A DNA stretch of 37,433 nt from an uncultured Bacteroidales bacterium (lineage in GTDB: Bacteria; Bacteroidota; Bacteroidia; Bacteroidales; Bacteroidaceae), in contig CADAVI010000007.1 in the NCBI GenBank assembly GCA_902791295.1, positions 1-37,433 on the forward strand, in the 5' to 3' direction. Made by a program: the position numbers and the translations under genes. Below the pieces are notes generated by a model that saw only the letters and a program-made list of their open reading frames with translations, had not been told where the DNA came from and made no database searches. The stretch's first letter is position 1; every line of letters begins with the position of its first letter. Shown piece by piece: positions 17,566 through 25,284 of the stretch.

Positions 17566-18651
17566 ATGATTTCCATTATCATCTGCACCCGACGGCCGAA
17601 CGCCCTGCAGGAACTCACGGAGAACGTCTCCCGGACTGTCGGCACGCCCTTTGAAATGATCCTTGTGGACAACAGCGACAATCGCTACAGCCTCTGCGCA
17701 GCCTACAATGAAGGCGTCAGACGGGCAAAGGGCGACATCCTGTGTTTCATGCATGACGACATCACCCTCTACACCCGGGGATGGGGACAGAATGTCGAGC
17801 GACACTTCAAGGCGCTGGAAGTCGGCATGATTGGCCCCGTGGGCTCACACCTCATCCCTTCCGAGGGAGACTGGAGAGTGGGCTACACTCCGTATCATGT
17901 TCTTCACTTTATCCAGCAAAACCACACCCTCTCCCCGTATCCCTCCTACTTCTCGGAGCATGTACGCGACGGCCTCCGGGGTTCACTCACGGAAGTCGCC
18001 ACACTGGACGGTGTCTGGTTTTGTATCCCGAAGAGGTTGTTTGACGAAGGAATCATCCGATTTGACGACGAGCGTTTCACCTCATTTCATATCTATGATT
18101 TGGATATCAGCATGCAGGTGGTGCAGGCGGGTAAGAAACTGTATGTGGTGGATGATGTGCTTTTGGAACACCGGTCGCAGGGCGTTTACAATGACTCCTT
18201 CGTCACCTCACTCTCAGAGTTCCTGAAAAAGTGGAACGGACTGCTGCCGGTGACCCGGGGGATGAGCATTGACACCGAAAAACTCGTTCAACAGGCTTCC
18301 CGCTATCGGCACGAATTGCTCCGTCGCATCGAAAACGACCGGAACGTCACGGCCGTCAGAAACCATTGGAAAGAAACCGTTTCCGGCACCCGGACCACAG
18401 CACTTACCGCCCGCCAGAAAGAGATGGTGTCTTTTTCCGAGTTTATCTTTGTCAAGAATGTCATAAAGTATCACCCCGACGAGCGGGCAGCCTTACAGCA
18501 AATGAAACTGCGGTGGGGCAATCTGTCTGCCGCTCACCGGATACAGATATTGTGGAAATACTTCGTTTACCGGATTCTTCGCATTCCCTGCAAGAGGAAG
18601 TCGATGAGTTTCTTCATGAGCAACGGCAGCCCGACACCCGCAACGAAATAA
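17566..18651 (+). CDS. GT2-like glycosyltransferase
   Basis: A 361-residue GT-A type glycosyltransferase resembling the Glyco_tranf_2_5 group. Visible motifs are SIIICTRRPNALQEL at the N-terminus, MILVDNSDN, the donor-binding CFMHDDITLYTRGW (HDD at 63-65), IGPVGSHLIPSEGDW, and TLDGVWFCIPKRLFDEGIIRFDDERFTSFHIYDLDISMQV. The C-terminal 100 residues are helical and not diagnostic. It ends the plus-strand glycan operon. Its last 85 nt are also coding on the opposite strand for the end of an acyltransferase, an unusually long convergent overlap, so its final ~28 residues may not be family-typical. Confidence 0.83.
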   Translation: MISIIICTRRPNALQELTENVSRTVGTPFEMILVDNSDNRYSLCAAYNEGVRRAKGDILCFMHDDITLYTRGWGQNVERHFKALEVGMIGPVGSHLIPSEGDWRVGYTPYHVLHFIQQNHTLSPYPSYFSEHVRDGLRGSLTEVATLDGVWFCIPKRLFDEGIIRFDDERFTSFHIYDLDISMQVVQAGKKLYVVDDVLLEHRSQGVYNDSFVTSLSEFLKKWNGLLPVTRGMSIDTEKLVQQASRYRHELLRRIENDRNVTAVRNHWKETVSGTRTTALTARQKEMVSFSEFIFVKNVIKYHPDERAALQQMKLRWGNLSAAHRIQILWKYFVYRILRIPCKRKSMSFFMSNGSPTPATK

Positions 18652-19610
18652 AGCATCCACCAGCCGTTGGCCGCATACTCCGTAATGACCGGAAACTCTC
18701 CCAACTGCTCAATGGGCAGACCGTAAATCAGTATAATGAGGAGACTCACCGCCTTGAACGAAAGGAGATGCCATGTGAGAATCGTCATGGTTTCCGTCCC
18801 TACATAGTCGAGCAAGGCGTTTTTAAACGACGGATATCTTGCAAAAACGGAATAAAAGCTCCATGTGGCCAGCGTTGCCGTCAGGAGGTGCGGAAACAGA
18901 CTCCATCCTTCATAGGAAAGGTGGTCGATGGCCAACGGCCAAAAGAACATGCCGCATGCCGTAAGCGCAAGACTCACGGCAACACCCGCCCATCCGAACG
19001 GCGGAAGTCCGCGTTTGCACATCAGATGACCGGCTATAAACAGAGTGGCTGCCGCGAACGCACGTGTATTCAAATTAAGGAACACCACATGAAAATGCGT
19101 CACATGAACCGCCAGCAGCAACAACAGGGACACCGCAAAAGCATATTCCGCTCTCTTGCTCAGGCGCAAAACAATCCACGCAATGATGCTCCCGAAGAAG
19201 AGCGCATTCAAAAACCAGTAGCCGCCCAGCAGCCATTCGGTGCCCCTCATCTGCGTCACGATAATCCAGCAGGAGTGCAGCACGTCGAGCCAGTTGCCCC
19301 TGGCGGCTCCCGCACCGTTGAATCCATAGGTAGTGTCGTAGATATGCAGCCTGAAAAACAGGGGGCGCAGCAAGGCAAACACGAAGCCCCATTTGACGAA
19401 AGGCACATACAGCCCCCTGACTCTTTTCATCAGGAACGTCATCGGCGCCGACAGATATTTCTCCTTGAAGCAATAGCCTGACGTAATAAAAAAGAGCGGC
19501 ATGTGGAACATGGACAAAAAGGCAATCACATAGGGAACGGAACACATGCTGTGCCCCAGCACCATCAGCATTATGCCCAATGCCTTAAGACGCGTTATCG
19601 ACTGATTCAT
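18567..19610 (-). CDS. Acyltransferase family 3 membrane protein (second of three)
   Basis: A 347-residue polytopic protein of the Acyl_transf_3 family. The N-terminus SITRLKALGIMLMVLGHSMCSVPYVIAFLSMFHMPLFFITSGYCF shows the conserved histidine H20 and the FHMPLFF/SGY motif typical of O-acetyltransferases of cell-surface polysaccharides; MKRVRGLYVPFVKWGF is the basic segment. Its ATG overlaps the GT90 stop by 4 nt. It is the last gene of the minus-strand unit that starts with the lipid A acyltransferase, and its 3' end runs 85 nt into the opposing GT2 gene. Confidence 0.88.
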   Translation of the reverse strand: MNQSITRLKALGIMLMVLGHSMCSVPYVIAFLSMFHMPLFFITSGYCFKEKYLSAPMTFLMKRVRGLYVPFVKWGFVFALLRPLFFRLHIYDTTYGFNGAGAARGNWLDVLHSCWIIVTQMRGTEWLLGGYWFLNALFFGSIIAWIVLRLSKRAEYAFAVSLLLLLAVHVTHFHVVFLNLNTRAFAAATLFIAGHLMCKRGLPPFGWAGVAVSLALTACGMFFWPLAIDHLSYEGWSLFPHLLTATLATWSFYSVFARYPSFKNALLDYVGTETMTILTWHLLSFKAVSLLIILIYGLPIEQLGEFPVITEYAANGWWMLYFVAGVGLPLLMKKLIDFLLQGMRRIR

Positions 19611-20581
19611 TTCTGTCCCGTGCCTTTGAAGTACTTGTCCAAAACGAGCAGCGAGATGAGGTCCTCCCGCTCCTTATTCCAAAACTGACGCACCCACTCA
19701 TGGGCGTGCACCGCAATGGCTTTCGCCTCCTCCGGGTGCTGCTCATAATATTCAATCCGGTCTGTCAGATCCGAATAGTCGTCTTTGATTTCTATATAAT
19801 GGTAATTGGGGCGCAGCCGCGACTCCATAAACCAGGTCTCGTATTTCGGACGCGGCATCACGGCGACGGAATTGCTCGACATCACCCATTTGAGATTCGA
19901 GGCCACGTCGTTGCCCTCAAGCGACATGATGTAGCGGTATTTCAAGTGGTCATAGAGCGAGAGTCCGCCTCCGGCGCACACGTCACACAGAGGATGATGC
20001 TGCCACATCTCAAGAAAACGTTCCCGATGAGGCTTGCAGCTGACATCGCCCCGGAACAGGATGCGCGGCTCTTTCTGCTCCCAAAGGAACGGATCCTTTA
20101 TCCATAGGAAATGCCGCACCTTGTCCATGTTGAGCAGGATGTTGTTGTCGGGCTGTTCGGGCGGCAGGATGGGACGGCTCTTGGTGAAACCCGGTTGCGG
20201 CAACGTGTGACTGACATCGCCGCTGAGCATCGTCCACTTCAGGTGCTTCGGGAAAAAACGGGTGTACTCCATGCAGTCGTAGAAGTAAGTGCTGTGCACC
20301 TTGCCCGTCACTTGACGGTCTTTCTTTTTTAGTGTGAAGCGCGACAGGGGATAAGCGTTGTCGGCCAAAGTGATGGGCGGCTCCAGGTGACAGTAGAAAT
20401 CCACCCGGTCCTGAATGTAGCGCCGCTCCTCATCATCGCATTCGTCCAACACCTTCAGCCGGCGGCGAAGACGCATCCTGCAGAGCACGTCAGGAAGAAC
20501 CTGCCGCCATAGTCCCCTGAGGAAAAAGGCAAGATGGCTGTTCTTGTAGATGTGTCCCCTTATGATGCGGAAAATCCTCAT
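19607..20581 (-). CDS. GT90-type glycosyltransferase (CAP10/LpsA-like)
   Basis: A 324-residue protein resembling glycosyltransferase family 90 (PF05686), which includes fungal CAP10 xylosyltransferases and bacterial LpsA-like lipooligosaccharide transferases. Diagnostic segments are EPRILFRGDVSCKPHRERFLEMW, DHLKYRYIMSLEGNDVASNLKWVMSSNSVAVMPRPKYETWF, and YSDLTDRIEYYEQHPEEAKAIAVHAHEWVRQFW. I prefer the ATG at 20581 (MRIFRIIRGH), 7 nt after the stop of the acyltransferase gene; an in-frame GTG at 20611 would add ten residues. Its position directly after a lipid A acyltransferase supports a role in LPS core or lipooligosaccharide synthesis. The sugar is unknown. Confidence 0.85.
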   Translation of the reverse strand: MRIFRIIRGHIYKNSHLAFFLRGLWRQVLPDVLCRMRLRRRLKVLDECDDEERRYIQDRVDFYCHLEPPITLADNAYPLSRFTLKKKDRQVTGKVHSTYFYDCMEYTRFFPKHLKWTMLSGDVSHTLPQPGFTKSRPILPPEQPDNNILLNMDKVRHFLWIKDPFLWEQKEPRILFRGDVSCKPHRERFLEMWQHHPLCDVCAGGGLSLYDHLKYRYIMSLEGNDVASNLKWVMSSNSVAVMPRPKYETWFMESRLRPNYHYIEIKDDYSDLTDRIEYYEQHPEEAKAIAVHAHEWVRQFWNKEREDLISLLVLDKYFKGTGQK

Positions 20582-20588
20582 GAGCCGA

Positions 20589-21593
20589 TTATTCTGCCGC
20601 CTTGCCTTCACTGCGGTTATGAGTCTTGTTGACGGTGGCGTTGTATTCCTTCAACCCCTTCAGGTCCCGCTTCCACCGGTTGTGGGTCCACAGCCAATAT
20701 TGCGGCGCCCGGCGGATGGTCTGCTCAAAGAGGCGGAAATACTGCTCCGTGATTTCCCAATCCGGCACGTTCTTGGATTCTTCCGTCATCGGCACCACAT
20801 TGATGTCGTAGTAGCCGCGACGGGGACGCGAGATGTCCAAATAGACGCAGGCAAAGTTGCACTGCTTGGCAATACGCTCCGTGCCGGTCAGCACCAGCGT
20901 GTCGGGATGATTGAGAAAATCGGTCCAATAGTGAGCGCTCTGATAAATCGGGCTCTGGTCGGAAATGAAGCCTACCACCATCTGCCGTTTTTCCTGACGG
21001 GTCACACGCACGATTTTACGCAGGATAACGTCTCGCGTCACACTCTCTGTGCCCATGCTGCCGCGCAACTTCAGGAACACGCTGTCCAAAGGCTTGTAGT
21101 CCAACTCGTGAATCACCTGTCCGGCCCACACACCCTCGGGCAGTTGCAGGCCGATGGAGATTATCCACTCCCAGTTACAGTAATGTCCGATATAGAGAGC
21201 CACATTATAACCCTTGTCAAACAGTTCCCGGATATATTCCATATTGTGGTAGGTGACGCGACGGCGCATTTCCTTCTCCGACATGGAGGCCAAGGCGAGC
21301 GTCTCGATGATGTAATCGCAAAACCAGTGGTAAAAAGCACGTTCCACCCTGAGCAATTCTTCGGCGCTCTTTTCAGGAAAACTTTCCGAAAGGTTGCGTC
21401 GCACCATACCGCGACGGTATTTCGCCACATGATAGACCAGCCAATACAGCACGTCGGAAACGGCATAATGTACGCGCAGGGGGATGAGGGAATAAAGCCA
21501 GATGACACACCAAATGCACCAATAAGTAACCCGGCTCCATCCGTGGAGTTGCCGCATACAATAGCGGTGAGTCTGAAAATCCTGCTGCTTCAT
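20589..21593 (-). CDS. Lipid A biosynthesis acyltransferase (LpxL/HtrB family)
   Basis: A 334-residue member of the LpxL/LpxM lysophospholipid acyltransferase family, which adds secondary acyl chains to lipid A at the inner membrane. One N-terminal membrane segment (about residues 22-42) is followed by the HX4E catalytic motif GHYCNWEW (H137, E142). Also present are VVGFISDQSP and the C-terminal APQYWLWTHNRWK, which is strongly typical of this family. The promoter -7 box lies only 4 nt before the ATG, so the message is probably almost leaderless. It heads a minus-strand unit with the GT90 and acyltransferase genes. Confidence 0.92.
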   Translation of the reverse strand: MKQQDFQTHRYCMRQLHGWSRVTYWCIWCVIWLYSLIPLRVHYAVSDVLYWLVYHVAKYRRGMVRRNLSESFPEKSAEELLRVERAFYHWFCDYIIETLALASMSEKEMRRRVTYHNMEYIRELFDKGYNVALYIGHYCNWEWIISIGLQLPEGVWAGQVIHELDYKPLDSVFLKLRGSMGTESVTRDVILRKIVRVTRQEKRQMVVGFISDQSPIYQSAHYWTDFLNHPDTLVLTGTERIAKQCNFACVYLDISRPRRGYYDINVVPMTEESKNVPDWEITEQYFRLFEQTIRRAPQYWLWTHNRWKRDLKGLKEYNATVNKTHNRSEGKAAE

Positions 21594-21597
21594 AACG

Positions 21598-21605
21598 CAA
21601 AAGTA
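21598..21605 (-). promoter_or_regulatory. -7 element of the lipid A acyltransferase gene
   Basis: The minus strand reads TACTTTTG, a TAnnTTTG match, followed by CGTT and then the ATG at 21593. No TTTG stands 19-20 nt upstream; the period-7 array occupies that position instead. Confidence 0.65.
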
Positions 21606-21612
21606 CGAAATA

Positions 21613-21646
21613 AAGTTTAGAGTTTAAAGTTTAAAGTTTAAAGTTT
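21613..21646. repeat. Period-7 tandem repeat (AAGTTTA)n between divergent promoters
   Basis: Four heptamers, AAGTTTA, GAGTTTA, AAGTTTA, AAGTTTA, run from 21613 to 21640, with a partial fifth unit to 21646. The array fills the space between the -7 box of the minus-strand acyltransferase and the -33 element of the plus-strand GT2, so a change in copy number would alter the upstream context of both promoters. Confidence 0.75.
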
Positions 21647-21677
21647 TTGGCTAATATGACTTTTTTTCGTACTTTTG
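21646..21677 (+). promoter_or_regulatory. Promoter of the polyprenyl-phosphate GT2 operon
   Basis: TTTG at 21646-21649, 20 nt of spacer, then TACTTTTG at 21670-21677: a close match to the Bacteroidota -33/-7 promoter. Only CACC separates the -7 box from the ATG at 21682. Confidence 0.75.
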
Positions 21678-21681
21678 CACC

Positions 21682-22611
21682 ATGAATACGCCGAAATTCA
21701 GCATCGTTTCTCCCGTTTACCACGGTGAGAAAATGTTGGAGGAATTGGTCCGTCGCATCGCACAGGCCGTTGCTCCGTTGACATCCGACTACGAAATAAT
21801 TCTGGTGAACGACTGTTCGCCCGATGCTTCGTGGGACAAGATTCGGCAGTTGTGTGCCGCCGACACCAAGGTGAAAGGCATCAACCTGGCCCACAATTTT
21901 GGCCAGCCATACGCCATCACTGCCGGTCTGTCATACGCTCAGGGCGACTACATCGCCGTCATCGACTGCGATTTGCAGAACAAGCCGGAGGACCTCCCGG
22001 CTCTCTTCCTCAAGGCGATGGAGGGCTACGACATCGTAAGTGCCCGCCGCGTGCATCGCGACGACACCTTCCTCAAACGCCTGTCTTCCGCCGTCTTCCA
22101 CCGCGTCTATGACTTCCTTAGCGGCTTCTCCACCGACAAAGCCGTGGCCGAATTCGGTGTATATTCCAAGCGCATCGTCAAAGTCTATTGCAGCATCCCG
22201 GAATACAGCCGTTCGTTCGTCGAACTTATCCACACGCTGGGCTTCCGCAAGACAGGCATCGACGTGATGCACGACCACCGGCTGGAGGGCAAAAGCTCTT
22301 ACAACCTTTCGCGCCTGCTCCGCCTGTCCTTCAATGCCATCATCTCCAATTCCAACCGGCCGCTTCAACTGGCTGTCACCTTGGGCTTCATCATGAGCCT
22401 GTTTTCGTTTCTCATGGCAGTGTACAACATATTTGCCAAATTTGCCGGATGGAACGAGGTGGCAGGCTACACCACGACGGTCTTCTCCATCTGGTTTGTC
22501 GGCGGTCTGCTGCTCTTCATGATGGGCATCCTGGGGCTTTACATCGGCAAAATCTTTGACCAGGTGAAGGGACGCCCCGTGTTTATCGTTCAGGATACGC
22601 TCAATATTTAG
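21682..22611 (+). CDS. Polyprenyl-phosphate glycosyltransferase (GtrB/ArnC/DPM1-like GT2)
   Basis: A 309-residue GT2 of the GtrB/ArnC/dolichol-phosphate-mannose-synthase type, which loads a sugar onto undecaprenyl phosphate at the cytoplasmic face. The catalytic domain shows FSIVSPVYHGEKML, EIILVNDCSPDASW, NLAHNFGQPYAITAGLSYAQGDYIAVIDCDLQNKPEDLP and HDHRLEGKSSYNLSRLLRL. Two C-terminal membrane helices follow (about residues 230-255 and 268-292), as in GtrB and ArnC. It starts an operon with an aminotransferase, a GtrA-like protein and a GT87-like protein, which suggests that the loaded sugar may be a 4-amino-4,6-dideoxyhexose for periplasmic transfer. Confidence 0.88.
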   Translation: MNTPKFSIVSPVYHGEKMLEELVRRIAQAVAPLTSDYEIILVNDCSPDASWDKIRQLCAADTKVKGINLAHNFGQPYAITAGLSYAQGDYIAVIDCDLQNKPEDLPALFLKAMEGYDIVSARRVHRDDTFLKRLSSAVFHRVYDFLSGFSTDKAVAEFGVYSKRIVKVYCSIPEYSRSFVELIHTLGFRKTGIDVMHDHRLEGKSSYNLSRLLRLSFNAIISNSNRPLQLAVTLGFIMSLFSFLMAVYNIFAKFAGWNEVAGYTTTVFSIWFVGGLLLFMMGILGLYIGKIFDQVKGRPVFIVQDTLNI

Positions 22612-22623
22612 TCGTTTCATCGC

Positions 22624-23742
22624 ATGATACCGTTCAACAAACCATACTTCTCGGGTCGCGAGCTCGCCTATATGGAGGAGGTCTGCCACAGCGACACGAT
22701 GTCGGGCAACGGCCATTTCACCAAACTGTGCCACGGATTCTTCGAGAAGCGCTACGGCTTCCGCAAATGTCTGCTCACCACCTCCGGCACCGACGCCCTT
22801 GAGATGTGCGCCATGCTGTGTGAACTCAAGCCGGGCGACGAGGTCATCGTGCCTTCCTACACTTTTGTGTCGTCGGCGCTCGCCTTCCTGAGGGAAGGAG
22901 CCACCGTGCGCTTTGCCGACAGCGGCAGGGAGAACCCCAACATCACCGCTGAGACCATCGCCCCGCTCATCAACGATAAGACCCGCGTCATCTGCGTGGT
23001 GCACTACGCCGGCGTAGCCTGCGACATGGACGCCGTCATGGCACTGGCTGAAGAGCATCATCTCCTGGTGGTGGAGGATGCGGCGCACGCCATTGACGCA
23101 TACTATAAGGGACGTCCTTTGGGCGGTATCGGCCACCTGGCGGCTTTCTCCTTCCATGAAACAAAAAATATCAGCAGCGGCGAAGGCGGCATGCTGGTGG
23201 TCAACGATGAGCGCTTCGTGCGCCGCAGCGAGATTCTGTGGGAAAAGGGCACCAACCGTGCTGAGTTCTATCGCGGCATGGTGAACAAATACGGTTGGTG
23301 CGACATGGGCAGCTCGTTCCTCCCCTCGGAGTTCAACGCCGCCTATCTTTGGGCCCAGTTGGAGCAAATCGACGACATTCAGGGCAAGCGTCTGCACATC
23401 TGGCAGCGCTATGACGAAGCGCTGCTCGGACGTCTGCGCCACGGCATCTGCGTCATGCCGGAGACGCCGGACTACGCCACCAACAATGCTCACATGTACT
23501 ATCTGCTCTGCCCCTCGCTGAAGGAGCGCACGGCGCTGATGAACTACCTCAAAAACCACGGCGTGCAGACCACGTTCCACTATCTGCCCCTGCATTCAAG
23601 CACATACTACGCACCGCGCCATGACGGACGCGCCCTGCCCGAGTGCGACCGCTACGGCGACTGTCTCGTGCGTCTGCCTCTTTTCTACGAACTCACCGAC
23701 AGCGAGATTGATGAAATCACCGCACTTCTCCTCGCTTATTGA
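22624..23742 (+). CDS. dTDP-4-amino-4,6-dideoxygalactose transaminase-like (RffA/WecE family)
   Basis: A 372-residue PLP aminotransferase of the DegT/DnrJ/EryC1 family, closest in appearance to RffA/WecE, which converts dTDP-4-keto-6-deoxyglucose to dTDP-4-amino-4,6-dideoxygalactose. Motifs: the N-terminal IPFNKPYFSGRELAYM, LLTTSGTDALEM, PSYTFVSSALAF, the PLP-phosphate region VVEDAAHAID, and the lysine K181 in AAFSFHETKNISSGEGG. C-terminal YYLLCPSLKER and TTFHYLPLHSS are also typical. The genes that would make its keto-sugar substrate (rmlA/rmlB) are not in the window. Its 3' end overlaps the GtrA-like gene by 32 nt. Confidence 0.9.
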   Translation: MIPFNKPYFSGRELAYMEEVCHSDTMSGNGHFTKLCHGFFEKRYGFRKCLLTTSGTDALEMCAMLCELKPGDEVIVPSYTFVSSALAFLREGATVRFADSGRENPNITAETIAPLINDKTRVICVVHYAGVACDMDAVMALAEEHHLLVVEDAAHAIDAYYKGRPLGGIGHLAAFSFHETKNISSGEGGMLVVNDERFVRRSEILWEKGTNRAEFYRGMVNKYGWCDMGSSFLPSEFNAAYLWAQLEQIDDIQGKRLHIWQRYDEALLGRLRHGICVMPETPDYATNNAHMYYLLCPSLKERTALMNYLKNHGVQTTFHYLPLHSSTYYAPRHDGRALPECDRYGDCLVRLPLFYELTDSEIDEITALLLAY

Positions 23743-24112
23743 GCACCGTTTCGTCCGCTTCTGCATCGTGGGCGCCGTGTCCACTGCTTTGCACTACGGG
23801 CTCTACTGCCTGCTGCTGTGGAGCACGGTGGAGGTGAACGTCTCCTATACCGCTGCCTATATCGCCAGTTTTTTCGCCAACTTCTATCTCACGAGTGTGT
23901 TCACGTTCCGCACCCGGCCCGCTTGGGGCAAGTTCACCGGTTTTGCAGGCAGCCACGCAGTCAACTACGTGCTCCACATCGTTTTGCTCAACCTCTTCCT
24001 GTGGCTGGGCGTCCCGCCGTATGTTGCCCCGATTCCCGTCATCGTGACGGCGATGCTCGTGCAGTACATCATACTGCGCTTTGTCTTTACGCATAAAATC
24101 ACTCAGGTATGA
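23711..24112 (+). CDS. GtrA-like flippase family protein
   Basis: A 133-residue GtrA family (PF04138) protein with four predicted membrane helices, thought to move polyprenyl-phosphate sugars across the inner membrane. FVRFCIVGAVSTALHYGLYCLLLW, YIASFFANFYLTSVFTFR and the C-terminal VQYIILRFVFTHK are family signatures. I chose the ATG at 23711 because it gives the standard length and places FxRFxxVG at the N-terminus; this start lies 32 nt inside the end of the aminotransferase gene. The stop overlaps the next ATG by 4 nt. Together with the GT2 at 21682 it forms a GtrA/GtrB-like pair. Confidence 0.9.
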   Translation: MKSPHFSSLIEHRFVRFCIVGAVSTALHYGLYCLLLWSTVEVNVSYTAAYIASFFANFYLTSVFTFRTRPAWGKFTGFAGSHAVNYVLHIVLLNLFLWLGVPPYVAPIPVIVTAMLVQYIILRFVFTHKITQV

Positions 24113-25284
24113 AAAAAATCGTTCAGGCGCTTGTCACCTTCTTCTCCAATCCGAGAAACGTTTTTATTTTGGGCATGCTGGTGGCCATCGCGGCTACGGC
24201 TTTGGAGACCTTCCGGGGTCGCTGCACCAACTACTACGACTACCGCGATTCCACCGTAGATTTCTTCAACGGCATCTGCGTTTACACGGCCGAGTGGGTG
24301 GTGGCGCATAAGATATACTTCCTCTACACCCCCAACTTCAACTTCCTCTTTGCTCCGGTGGCCTATTCGCCGTGGTGGCTCGGACCGTTCATCTGGAATC
24401 TGGCCAACTACTCCCTTTTCTTCCTCTCCATCTGGACCTTGCCCAAGCACTATGCCGATCACCGGCTCAAGATGTTTCTCTTTCTTCTCCTGGTGTTGGA
24501 GCAGAGCATCTTCTGTTTTCAGTACAACACGGTGGTGTGCTACATCTTCCTCTTTGCCTTCACGCTGATGGAGCGCGGTCAGTTCTTCTGGGCCGTACTG
24601 CTCATCATGTATTCTGCCTGCACGAAAATCTACGGCGGCATTGAGCTCGCCCTCCTGCTTTGCTATCCCCGCTTTTGGCGTCACATGGGCTATGCCGTCC
24701 TTTGCAGCCTGCTATTCTTCCTGATGCCTGCCCTCAAGGTGGGCGTCGACGGACTGATACCGCTCTATCAGAGCTGGCTGTCGATGATTGAATCCCATCA
24801 CAGCGATGCGGATTTTGTCGGTCTTCTGTTTGCCCCCGGGTTCAAGCAGCTGTTCCTGGCCGACTACCGCCTTTTCCAACTCGGCGTCCTGGCCATTTTG
24901 GGTGTTTTGTTTTTCTGGCGGCGCGACCGCTGGAGCGACTTCAAATTCCGGGCTCATGCCCTTGGCGTACTGATGGGCTATGTCATTCTCCTGAGCGACT
25001 GCCCCGAGACACACACCTATATCATTGCGCTCTCCGGTTATATGCTGTGCTACTGGCTGTGGGATAAGCATACGGTCTACGACAAAATTCTCTTCTGGTG
25101 CATGTTCGTGCTTTTCGGCATGGTGCCCAGCGATGTGCTGTGTCCGGTCTCAGTGCACGAGTTTCTCCATGCCGACCTCTGGCTTGATGTCTATGGCTAC
25201 ACGCTGGTATGGCTTGAAATGATTTGGGTGGCCGTCCGTCCCTCAGGCATATCACCGGCCTCCGGAAAACCAGCTATAGAGTGA
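24109..25284 (+). CDS. GT87-like polytopic glycosyltransferase (DUF2029 type)
   Basis: A 391-residue protein with roughly ten membrane helices, resembling the GT87/DUF2029 group of GT-C enzymes that use polyprenyl-phosphate sugars outside the cytoplasm. The first loop carries TNYYDYRDSTVDFFNGICVYTAEW followed by IYFLYTPNFNFLFAPVAYSPWWLGPFIWNLANY, the usual D-rich and Y-P pattern of this group, and CTKIYGGIELALLL comes later. Coupling to the GtrA-like gene by a 4-nt overlap suggests that it is the transferase that uses the flipped sugar. The family call is moderate because the sequence is divergent. Its 3' end overlaps the convergent acyltransferase by 33 nt. Confidence 0.72.
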   Translation: MKKIVQALVTFFSNPRNVFILGMLVAIAATALETFRGRCTNYYDYRDSTVDFFNGICVYTAEWVVAHKIYFLYTPNFNFLFAPVAYSPWWLGPFIWNLANYSLFFLSIWTLPKHYADHRLKMFLFLLLVLEQSIFCFQYNTVVCYIFLFAFTLMERGQFFWAVLLIMYSACTKIYGGIELALLLCYPRFWRHMGYAVLCSLLFFLMPALKVGVDGLIPLYQSWLSMIESHHSDADFVGLLFAPGFKQLFLADYRLFQLGVLAILGVLFFWRRDRWSDFKFRAHALGVLMGYVILLSDCPETHTYIIALSGYMLCYWLWDKHTVYDKILFWCMFVLFGMVPSDVLCPVSVHEFLHADLWLDVYGYTLVWLEMIWVAVRPSGISPASGKPAIE

